From Bacteroidales bacterium (GTDB lineage: Bacteria; Bacteroidota; Bacteroidia; Bacteroidales; Muribaculaceae), in assembly GCA_019420545.1 (NCBI GenBank), contig JAHZGZ010000032.1, positions 1-14,290 of the forward strand: a stretch of 14,290 nt of DNA, written 5' to 3'. The notes beneath the pieces were generated by a model that had not been told where the DNA came from, made no database searches, and worked only from the letters and a program-made list of their open reading frames with translations. Both the position numbers and the translations under genes were made by a program. Positions 6,759 to 13,340 of the stretch are shown here, in pieces; within the stretch, counting starts at the first letter, position 1; each line of letters starts with the position of its first letter.

Positions 6759-7784
6759 TCAATCGAATGCCGGGAAACCGCGTGTTGGATGCAGCTCCCA
6801 GCGGCCTTCGCTGTCAATCGTGACAAATAGTGCCGAAGCCTCGGGAATGCGGTTAAGCATGGCACGCGCACTGTCCATCGGCATTACCATGCATGCTGTG
6901 GCAAGAGCGTCGGCAGTGATGCAATCGGGAGCGACAACAGTTACGCTCAGCACTCCGGAAGAGACGGGACGTCCCGTGATAGGACTGATCGTATGTCCCA
7001 CCACACCTATATCCGTCTTATGGTAGTTACGATAATTACCCGAGGTTGCCACCCCGTCGTCGGTAAGCCTGACAATTGCGGTACCGGTATGCACCACAGT
7101 GTCAGTGTTGGCCACAGGAGCATCGATCATCACACGCCACGGCTGGCCGATCTGATTCTCGCCCCTGACATTTATCTCGCCGCCGATCTCAACCATGTAG
7201 TTGACCACTCCGTTTCGCTCAAGCATTTCCGCAACGAGGTCGCAGGCGTATCCTTTGGCAATGGCCGAGAAATTAAACTGTGTGTCAGGGTGCTTCTTTA
7301 TGATGTGCCCGTCAGGAAGCAGTTTGCAGCTGTCGATCCCTACAAGCATTCTCACACTGTCGATTTTGGCATCGGTGGGCAACGCTATGCTGTCCTTATG
7401 CATGGCGTTGGACGGCCCGAATCCCCACAGATCCACAAGCGGCCCGACAGTAGGATCAAACGCGCCGTGGCTGAACTTATTTATACGTACCGACTCTTTG
7501 AAAATCTTGCGGAGAATGGTGTCGGCTACGGCAGAACTGTCATTACGGTTTATCGCCGATATTATTGAACGCGGATTAAATACCGATACGGAATTATCCA
7601 CACGTTTCAATACCGACAGCACACTGTCGTCAAGCACCGCATTGGATGCATATGTCACATGATATGTCGTAGACCAGATGATGCCTTCAAAAGTACGGTA
7701 GGGCTTAGCCGTGTTGCAGCGTGCAAAAGCCCATAATAGAAATGTGACGCCGGCAAGAAGCAGAATTGAGAGTTTGGTTTTCAT
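6759..7784 (-). CDS. apbE: FAD:protein FMN transferase (ApbE family)
   Basis: The product is 341 residues from the ATG at 7784, which starts a single hydrophobic export/anchor segment (MKTKLSILLLAGVTFLLWAFARC). The enzyme acts outside the cytoplasmic membrane and links FMN from FAD onto threonines of respiratory flavoproteins such as Nqr and Rnf subunits. Family motifs in order are STTYHVTY, FDPTVGPLVDLWGFG, FNFSAIAKGYACD, MVEIGGEINVRG, VATSGNYRNY, GHTISPITGRPV and the metal-site region ITADALATACMVM. Two details differ from the commonest family pattern: Ser replaces the usual Gly of the first G-T-x-Y motif, and Ser replaces the usual Asp before P in the H-x-x-D-P-x-T-G loop. The Cys after the hydrophobic stretch has Arg before it, so it is a poor lipobox and an uncleaved anchor is likelier. 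A promoter lies in the 135-bp gap after queA. No flavoprotein target is in the window. Confidence 0.92.
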   Translation of the reverse strand: MKTKLSILLLAGVTFLLWAFARCNTAKPYRTFEGIIWSTTYHVTYASNAVLDDSVLSVLKRVDNSVSVFNPRSIISAINRNDSSAVADTILRKIFKESVRINKFSHGAFDPTVGPLVDLWGFGPSNAMHKDSIALPTDAKIDSVRMLVGIDSCKLLPDGHIIKKHPDTQFNFSAIAKGYACDLVAEMLERNGVVNYMVEIGGEINVRGENQIGQPWRVMIDAPVANTDTVVHTGTAIVRLTDDGVATSGNYRNYHKTDIGVVGHTISPITGRPVSSGVLSVTVVAPDCITADALATACMVMPMDSARAMLNRIPEASALFVTIDSEGRWELHPTRGFPAFD

Positions 7785-7841
7785 AAGCAATTCCTCATGC
7801 GTCAGGTTACCCTTGTTTCGAGAGATGGCGTTAGAGTACCG

Positions 7842-7874
7842 CAAAGTTACAATCTTCAATCTGATTTATTGCAA
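7842..7874 (-). promoter_or_regulatory. Promoter for the ApbE-type gene
   Basis: On the minus strand, TTG (7874-7872) is followed after 22 nt by TAACTTTG (7849-7842), an exact -7 box at good spacing. Transcription would begin near 7836, giving a leader of about 50 nt before the ATG at 7784. The gene can therefore be expressed apart from queA. Confidence 0.65.
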
Positions 7875-7919
7875 CTTAATTACAGAATATTTACATTATG
7901 CACACGTTTTAACAAAGTT

Positions 7920-9143
7920 TCACACGCCGAGGAGCAACGTCGCGTCGCCATAGCTCAGAAAGCGGAAACGATGCTCAAGTGCGAAATCGTACATCCTGCG
8001 CCAATCGCCATCTACAAAGGCCGATACGAGCAGCAGAAGGGTCGACTGTGGCTGATGAAAATTGGTCACCATACCCCTAACCACCCTATAAGTATATCCC
8101 GGAGCGATGATGATACGCGTGGAGGCGATAAAACGCTCAGCTCCCCGGCTGTCGAGGTAGGCGAGCAGGGCGCCGAGCGCCTCGCCAAGGCTCAATTGCG
8201 GATGATTTCCGGCGTAGGGATACCATTGCGGCACCTCGCCGTTCCAGTTGCCGGTACTGATCAGGCATCCTGCATGATACAGGCTTTCAAGCGTACGTAC
8301 GGAGGTCGTACCTACGGCAATTACCCGGCGTTCTGTCGCAGCAAGTTCGGCGATGAGCCCTCGCGTCACCGATATGAACTCGCTGTGCATCCCATGTTCG
8401 CCCACAGTATCGCTCTTTACAGGCTGGAATGTACCGGCACCGACATGCAGGGTAAGTTCCCGGCGAGGTATGCCGCGACGGTCAACGGCGTCGAGCACGG
8501 CCGGCGTGAAATGCAGCCCGGCTGTCGGGGCGGCCACAGAGCCTTCGATGCGCCCATAAACGGTCTGATAATCGGTTGAGTCGCTATCCTCCGTGCCTCG
8601 GTTGAGATAAGGGGGGATAGGTATCTCCCCGGCCGCCTCGATAATCTGCGAGAAAGTGACCTCGGGATTGTCCCAGTCGAAGCGCACCTCCGAGGCATTC
8701 CCGTCGCGTGCCACACGGGTGGCGCTCAGCGTCACGTCATGGCCGCCGACAGAAAGCCGACGGCACAGCCGCCCCTCCTTCCAGCGCTTCGAGTTGCCGA
8801 CAAAGCATATCCACGAGCACCCGTCAGTCGAGGCAAAATTCATGGCGTAGTCGGCCGGAGAGGCCGGCTCAAGACAAAACACCTCGATAAGGGCGCCGCC
8901 CTCGTCCTCACCCTTGCGGAAACGCAGACGCGCGTTGATAACCCGCGTATTGTTGTATACGAGAATCGAGTCGGCGGGGAGAAGCCCGGGCAATTCGGAA
9001 AACTCACGTTCCTCTATATCACCGTTGCCGTAACGCACCAGCAGGCGGCAACGGTCGCGTTCGGAGAGCGGATGCTTCGCAATCAGTTCGTCGGGAAGCG
9101 GATAATTGAAATCAGCTATATGTAGTGTATGCGGATCAGTCAT
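7920..9143 (-). CDS. queA: S-adenosylmethionine:tRNA ribosyltransferase-isomerase, long form
   Basis: The product is 407 residues from the ATG at 9143. QueA transfers and rearranges the ribosyl part of SAM onto 7-aminomethyl-7-deazaguanine in tRNA, making epoxyqueuosine at the wobble position. Signatures are YNNTRVINARL (63-73), YQTVYGRIEGSVAAPTAGLHF (192-212), LHVGAGTFQPVKSDT (232-246), GTTSVRTLES (278-287), IIAPGYTYRVV (345-355) and TNFHQPQSTLLLLVSAF (360-376). E. coli QueA has 356 residues. Most of the extra length here is a segment of about 45 residues, 290-340, between GTTSVRTLES and the IIAPGY strand. It includes STGNWNGEVPQWYPYAGNHP. I think long forms occur in other Bacteroidetes, but that is from memory. 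The gene lies 25 bp downstream of the thioesterase gene, so the two are probably co-transcribed. Confidence 0.96.
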   Translation of the reverse strand: MTDPHTLHIADFNYPLPDELIAKHPLSERDRCRLLVRYGNGDIEEREFSELPGLLPADSILVYNNTRVINARLRFRKGEDEGGALIEVFCLEPASPADYAMNFASTDGCSWICFVGNSKRWKEGRLCRRLSVGGHDVTLSATRVARDGNASEVRFDWDNPEVTFSQIIEAAGEIPIPPYLNRGTEDSDSTDYQTVYGRIEGSVAAPTAGLHFTPAVLDAVDRRGIPRRELTLHVGAGTFQPVKSDTVGEHGMHSEFISVTRGLIAELAATERRVIAVGTTSVRTLESLYHAGCLISTGNWNGEVPQWYPYAGNHPQLSLGEALGALLAYLDSRGAERFIASTRIIIAPGYTYRVVRGMVTNFHQPQSTLLLLVSAFVDGDWRRMYDFALEHRFRFLSYGDATLLLGV

Positions 9144-9168
9144 GCAAAGATTATTATGTATCGGGTAA

Positions 9169-9642
9169 TCAATACTCTCTCCCCTCGAATTCCGACACTC
9201 TCTTTATCCATTCGGGATCAATGGGCACGGAATGTCCCGTCCTGGGATCGATACTTACCATCACTGTGCGGGCTATACACTTCACCTCGCCGGTGTCGAT
9301 GTCGATCACCCTCTGCTCGAGGCGGAAACTCGACTCCCCGATATGGGTGATAGCGGTAACTACACAGATCTGCTCGTCGATAGTGGTAGGAGCATAGAAA
9401 TCGCAGTTTATATTGGCGATGACGGTATTGATGGCATGCCAGTCGAGCTTGTCGTCCATCATCTCCTGAAAATAACGCACTTTGCCGAGATCCATGTAGG
9501 CGAAGTACATCTGGTTGTTGACATGGCCCAGCAAGTCGATATCGTTGAATCGTATCTGTACAGGCAGCACCGTACGGAACGGCTGTGTCGGAGCCGGCAC
9601 ACGCGGATTGAGCGGCTGCGGAAGGATTATTTCAGGTTTCAT
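9169..9642 (-). CDS. Hotdog-fold acyl-CoA thioesterase (4HBT type)
   Basis: The product is 157 residues from the ATG at 9642, about the normal single-domain length. The core motif RFNDIDLLGHVNNQMYFAYMD has the D-x-D-x-x-G-H-x-N-N pattern. D36 aligns with the catalytic Asp of Pseudomonas 4-hydroxybenzoyl-CoA thioesterase. The later segment CDFYAPTTIDEQICVVTAITHIGESSFRLEQRV forms the expected strands. Members hydrolyse acyl-CoA or related thioesters in the cytoplasm; chain preference cannot be read from the sequence. The first 20 or so residues are proline-rich (PQPLNPRVPAPTQP) and sit outside the fold. It heads the minus-strand group and is divergent from the topoisomerase gene. The -7 box at 9648-9655 lies so near the ATG that the mRNA may be leaderless. 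Confidence 0.88.
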   Translation of the reverse strand: MKPEIILPQPLNPRVPAPTQPFRTVLPVQIRFNDIDLLGHVNNQMYFAYMDLGKVRYFQEMMDDKLDWHAINTVIANINCDFYAPTTIDEQICVVTAITHIGESSFRLEQRVIDIDTGEVKCIARTVMVSIDPRTGHSVPIDPEWIKRVSEFEGREY

Positions 9643-9647
9643 GGCCG

Positions 9648-9655
9648 CAAATTTA
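9648..9655 (-). promoter_or_regulatory. -7 box just upstream of the thioesterase start
   Basis: The minus strand reads TAAATTTG, an exact TAnnTTTG, ending 5 nt before the ATG. Initiation would fall at or within a few nt of the start codon. No clear -33 TTG is present at 19-23 bp, which lowers confidence. Confidence 0.4.
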
Positions 9656-9666
9656 ATAAAAATTAC

Positions 9667-9674
9667 TAACTTTG
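9667..9674 (+). promoter_or_regulatory. -7 box for the topoisomerase operon
   Basis: TAACTTTG is an exact TAnnTTTG match, identical to the boxes of the phosphate transporter and the ApbE gene. The start would be near 9680, giving a leader of about 66 nt. The -33 region is not well conserved. The box is 11 bp from the opposing thioesterase box, so polymerases on the two strands would compete. Confidence 0.6.
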
Positions 9675-9683
9675 TGGAGAGTA

Positions 9684-9750
9684 GGCCGCTGCGTTTCGCG
9701 CCATCCGACAGAGCGCGCGGCTGCCGCCAATCATGACGAACACTTTATGA
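9684..9750 (+). other. GC-rich leader with hairpin and overlapping 5-codon mini-ORF
   Basis: In the topoisomerase leader, GGCCG (9684-9688) can pair with CGGCT (9718-9722, one G-U), and CGCGC (9697-9701) with GCGCG (9713-9717), leaving an 8-nt bulge. After it, ATG at 9733 opens a reading frame MTNTL whose TGA (9748-9750) overlaps the real ATG (9747) as ATGA. The stem is unusually GC-rich for a Bacteroidales leader. Function is unproven and the mini-ORF may be chance. Confidence 0.35.
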
Positions 9751-12452
9751 GCGACGATATAATTACCCCCGACGACTTCAACGACAACGATACCGACGAC
9801 CTGTCCGCCACCCAGGGCGATGAAGCGCCCGCTTCTGCCGGCCGCGTGACACTTGACACCTCCGACGACGTCGTACGCCACCAGCTGCGCGGCATGTACC
9901 AGAGCTGGTTTCTCGAATATGCCTCATACGTAATCCTCGAGCGCGCCGTGCCCCACATCGACGACGGCCTCAAGCCTGTACAGCGACGCATACTCCACTC
10001 TATGCACACCCTCGACGACGGCCGTTTCAACAAGGTGGCCAACATCGTGGGCAACACCATGCAGTACCATCCCCACGGCGACGCGTCGATCAACGATGCC
10101 CTCGTGCAGCTCGGACAGAAAGAGCTGCTCGTCGAGACGCAGGGTAACTGGGGCAATGTGCTGACCGGAGCATCGGCGGCCGCCGGCCGTTACATCGAGG
10201 CCCGTCTGTCGCCGTTCGCCCTCGAAGTGCTCTACAACTCCAAGACAACCGACTGGACAGTAAGCTACGACGGCCGCAAGCCCGAGCCTGTGACCCTTCC
10301 CGCCAAGTTCCCCCTTCTGCTCGTGCAGGGTGTGGAGGGAATTGCCGTGGGCCTGTCGTCAAAAATACTCCCCCACAACTTCAACGAGGTGATCGACGCC
10401 GCGGTGTCATACCTGCGCGACGAGCCGTTCAACCTCTATCCCGACTTCGTTACCGGAGGCTTCCTCGATGTAACCAAATACAACGGCGGCGAGCGCGGGG
10501 GCTCGGTAAAGATACGAGCCAAAATCGAGAAGGTCGATAACAAGACCCTCGCCATCACCGAAATCCCCTTCGGCAAGACAACCGGAATTATCGCCGACTC
10601 CATCATCAAGGCCGCCGAAAAGGGTAAAATCAAAGTGCGCAAGGTCGAGGACATGACCTCGGAAAACGCCTGCATACTCGTACACCTCCTCCCTGGCACA
10701 TCGAGCGATAAGGCCATCGACGCGCTCTACGCTTTCACCGACTGCGAACTGAGCATATCGCCCAACTGCTGCGTGATTTCCGGCCGCAAACCCCACTTCC
10801 TCGGCGTCAGCGACGTGTTGCGCCACAGTGTCGACACCACCCGCGAACTGCTGCGCCGCGAGTTGGAGATACAGCGCGGCGAGCTTATGGAGTCGCTCCA
10901 TTTCGCATCGCTCGAACGCATCTTCATCGAGGAGCGCATCTACAAGGACAAGCAGTTTGAGGAGGGAAAGGACATGGACGCCGTACTCGCCCACATCGAC
11001 AAGCGCCTGGAGCCGTTCAAGAAAGACCTCTGGCGCGAGATTACCCGCGACGACCTCCTGCGGCTGATGGAGATCAAGATGAAGCGCATACTCCGCTTCA
11101 ACTCCGACGAGGCCGACCGTCTCATCGCCAACTATCGTGAGCGCGTGGCCGATATCGACCGCAAGCTCGCCGATATCATCGGCCACACAATCGAATGGTA
11201 TCTACATCTCAAGGATAAATACGGCGACGCGTTCCCGCGCCGCACCGTACTGCGCAGCTTCGACAGCATCGAGGCCGCCACAGTGGCCGAGGCCAACGAG
11301 CGCCTCTACATCAACCGCGAGGAAGGCTTCATCGGCACCTCGCTCAAAAAGGACGAGTACATATGCCAGTGCTCCGACATCGACGACATCATCATCTTCT
11401 ACAAGGACGGCAAATACAAGGTCGTCAAGGTGCAGGACAAGATGTTCGTAGGCAAGGGTGTGCTCTACGTCAACGTATTCAAGCGCAACGACCTGCGCAC
11501 CATCTACAACGTAATCTACCAGAACGGCAAGGGGGGTACATACTATATGAAGCGCTTCGCCGTGACAGGCGTCACCCGCGACAAGGAATACAACCTCACG
11601 CAGGGTCTCCCGGGGTCGAAGGTGGCATGGTTCTCGGCCAATCCCAACGGTGAGGCCGAGGTGGTGAAAGTGACGCTGAAACCGAAGCTGCGCCTCAAGA
11701 CTCTACAGTTTGACATCGACTTCAGCCAGCTCGCAATAAAGGGGAAGCAAAGCCAGGGCAATATGGTGACTAAAAATGAAGTACACCGCTTCACCCTCAA
11801 GGAGAAGGGCGCGTCGACGCTCGGCGGCCGCCAGGTGTGGTTCGATCCCGACGTGCTCCGCCTCAACTACGACAAGCGCGGCACATATCTCGGTGAATTC
11901 AACGGCACCGATCAGGTACTCGTGATCCTGAAGTCGGGCGAATACTATCTGTCGAGCTTCGATTCGGGTAACCACTACGAGGACGACATACTGCGCATCG
12001 AGAAATTCCGGCCCGGCCACGTGTGGACGGCCATCGTCGACGATGCTGATCAGGGTTACCCCTATCTCAAGCGTTTCACTTTCGAGCCGGCTACAAAGCG
12101 CACGCGCTTTATCGGCGAAAACGAGAAAAGCTCCCTCATGCTCCTCAGCGACGCCCCCGGATGCCGCATAAAGGTAACCTTCGGCGGTGCCGACGACTAC
12201 CGCGAGCCTTTGGAGGTCGACGCCATGGAGTTTATCGCCGTCAAAAGCTACAAGGCGCGCGGCAAGCGACTCACCACATATGCCGTCGACTCCCTTGAGG
12301 AGCTTGAACCCCGCGAGGTGGAGAATGTCGACGACGAGGATACCGCTCCGTCGACCGCCATGCCCGATGATGAGGCGCAGGAACCCATTGAGGAAGAGCG
12401 CTCCGACGACGAAGTCCGCGACGAAATAAACGGCCAGCAGCGCATTTTCTGA
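9747..12452 (+). CDS. parC: DNA gyrase/topoisomerase IV subunit A
   Basis: The product is 901 residues from the ATG at 9747; an in-frame TTG at 9672 lies inside the promoter box and is rejected. This is the DNA-cutting subunit of a type IIA topoisomerase, which decatenates or supercoils DNA with an ATPase B subunit. Visible parts are the winged-helix QRDR region HPHGDASIND (108-117), the catalytic R148-Y149 in AAGRYIEARL, the tower and coiled-coil region (about 340-480), a beta-propeller-like C-terminal domain with repeated GxxxY strands, and a strongly acidic tail (last 50 or so residues). There is no clear GyrA box (QRRGGRG-like), which favours the topoisomerase IV role. The partner subunit gene is not in the window. 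At the position of E. coli GyrA Ser83 there is Ala113. It heads an operon with the DUF3316-like gene 2 bp later. The parC symbol is likely but not certain. Confidence 0.93.
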   Translation: MSDDIITPDDFNDNDTDDLSATQGDEAPASAGRVTLDTSDDVVRHQLRGMYQSWFLEYASYVILERAVPHIDDGLKPVQRRILHSMHTLDDGRFNKVANIVGNTMQYHPHGDASINDALVQLGQKELLVETQGNWGNVLTGASAAAGRYIEARLSPFALEVLYNSKTTDWTVSYDGRKPEPVTLPAKFPLLLVQGVEGIAVGLSSKILPHNFNEVIDAAVSYLRDEPFNLYPDFVTGGFLDVTKYNGGERGGSVKIRAKIEKVDNKTLAITEIPFGKTTGIIADSIIKAAEKGKIKVRKVEDMTSENACILVHLLPGTSSDKAIDALYAFTDCELSISPNCCVISGRKPHFLGVSDVLRHSVDTTRELLRRELEIQRGELMESLHFASLERIFIEERIYKDKQFEEGKDMDAVLAHIDKRLEPFKKDLWREITRDDLLRLMEIKMKRILRFNSDEADRLIANYRERVADIDRKLADIIGHTIEWYLHLKDKYGDAFPRRTVLRSFDSIEAATVAEANERLYINREEGFIGTSLKKDEYICQCSDIDDIIIFYKDGKYKVVKVQDKMFVGKGVLYVNVFKRNDLRTIYNVIYQNGKGGTYYMKRFAVTGVTRDKEYNLTQGLPGSKVAWFSANPNGEAEVVKVTLKPKLRLKTLQFDIDFSQLAIKGKQSQGNMVTKNEVHRFTLKEKGASTLGGRQVWFDPDVLRLNYDKRGTYLGEFNGTDQVLVILKSGEYYLSSFDSGNHYEDDILRIEKFRPGHVWTAIVDDADQGYPYLKRFTFEPATKRTRFIGENEKSSLMLLSDAPGCRIKVTFGGADDYREPLEVDAMEFIAVKSYKARGKRLTTYAVDSLEELEPREVENVDDEDTAPSTAMPDDEAQEPIEEERSDDEVRDEINGQQRIF

Positions 12453-12454
12453 AA

Positions 12455-13330
12455 ATGAGGAAGATAATCGCATTTATTCTGCTCATACTTCCGGTAATTG
12501 CCGGTGCCGTGGAGAGTGTCGGCACCTCCGCTGACCATGTTGCCGTGCCCGACAGCATCATCCGCCCGGTCAGCTCCCACTTCACCTATGATGTGGGCTC
12601 GGCGCTGGTGGCCAACACCTATCTCACCCCGCTGAAATATACCGGCTGGGGTATGCGCCTCGGCTACGACCGCACACAGGCCATGCGTTTCCGCCCCGAC
12701 CAGCTCGTTCAGCGCATCGCCGCGGGACTCGACCTTGACCGCACCGAAAATCCGGCCCGGAATGCCACCATGTGGCGCCTGGTGGCCGACTTCTCCTACG
12801 GCGTCACATGGCGCTGGCGTCTCCCATATGAAATCACTGTAGCCGGAGGCCTGTCGACAGGGGTCGATCTTGGTGTGGTCTACAACAACCGCAACGGCAA
12901 CAATCCGGTAGCTGTCGAAGCGGCATGGACGGTCAATATTACCGGCGCGGCCATGTGGCGCCATACTTTTTGGGGCAAGAAAGTGCTCTTCACTTACCGC
13001 CCGACCATACCGCTTACGGGGGTATTCTTCTCGCCCGACTATGGTGAGCTGTTCTACGAAATCTCGCTCGGCAATCACAGCGGTCTCGCCCACTGCGCCT
13101 GGTGGGGCAACTATTTCCGCATGGAGAATCTTCTTACTGCCGACATTGCATTCGGCTCCACCGAGCTGCGCATAGGTTTCCGCAACAATATCCTGTCGAC
13201 GCGCGTCAACAACATAACCACACGTGTAGTCACCTGCGCCGCAGTGATCGGTGTAGGAGGCACATGGATCTCGGTCAGCCCCTACAAGGGGATAAGCGCC
13301 GACGCACGCATCATATCAGCAACCTATTGA
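12455..13330 (+). CDS. DUF3316-like family protein, exported
   Basis: The product is 291 residues, starting 2 bp after the topoisomerase stop, so translational coupling is very likely. It opens with a signal peptide (MRKIIAFILLILPVIAGA, then VES). The mature protein reads as antiparallel strands with many aromatics: GSALVANTYLTPLKYTGWGMRLGYDR, then MWRLVADFSYGVTWRWRLPYEI, VAGGLSTGVDLGVVYNNRNGNNPVAVEAA and FTYRPTIPLTGVFFSPDYGELFYEI. This resembles the DUF3316 family of Bacteroidales as I remember it. A beta-rich fold in the outer membrane or periplasm is likely. There is no enzyme motif, and the family has no known role that I can cite. Coupling to a DNA topoisomerase subunit is probably shared expression. 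The S41 peptidase gene follows after 10 bp. Confidence 0.78.
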   Translation: MRKIIAFILLILPVIAGAVESVGTSADHVAVPDSIIRPVSSHFTYDVGSALVANTYLTPLKYTGWGMRLGYDRTQAMRFRPDQLVQRIAAGLDLDRTENPARNATMWRLVADFSYGVTWRWRLPYEITVAGGLSTGVDLGVVYNNRNGNNPVAVEAAWTVNITGAAMWRHTFWGKKVLFTYRPTIPLTGVFFSPDYGELFYEISLGNHSGLAHCAWWGNYFRMENLLTADIAFGSTELRIGFRNNILSTRVNNITTRVVTCAAVIGVGGTWISVSPYKGISADARIISATY

Positions 13331-13340
13331 TTCCCGGCAT

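Noticed and set aside
3098..9688. Shared 8-mer GTAGGCCG in the leaders of the phosphate transporter and topoisomerase genes
   Set aside because: Different distance from the -7 box in each case (18 and 6 nt), and an 8-base match between two such leaders is plausible by chance.
9672..9746. N-terminal extension of the topoisomerase from a TTG at 9672
   Set aside because: That TTG is part of the TAACTTTG promoter box, and the added residues resemble nothing in the family.
10407..12473. Long minus-strand frames of about 256-259 residues inside the topoisomerase gene
   Set aside because: High-GC antisense frames with no recognisable motif, opposite a clear topoisomerase coding sequence.
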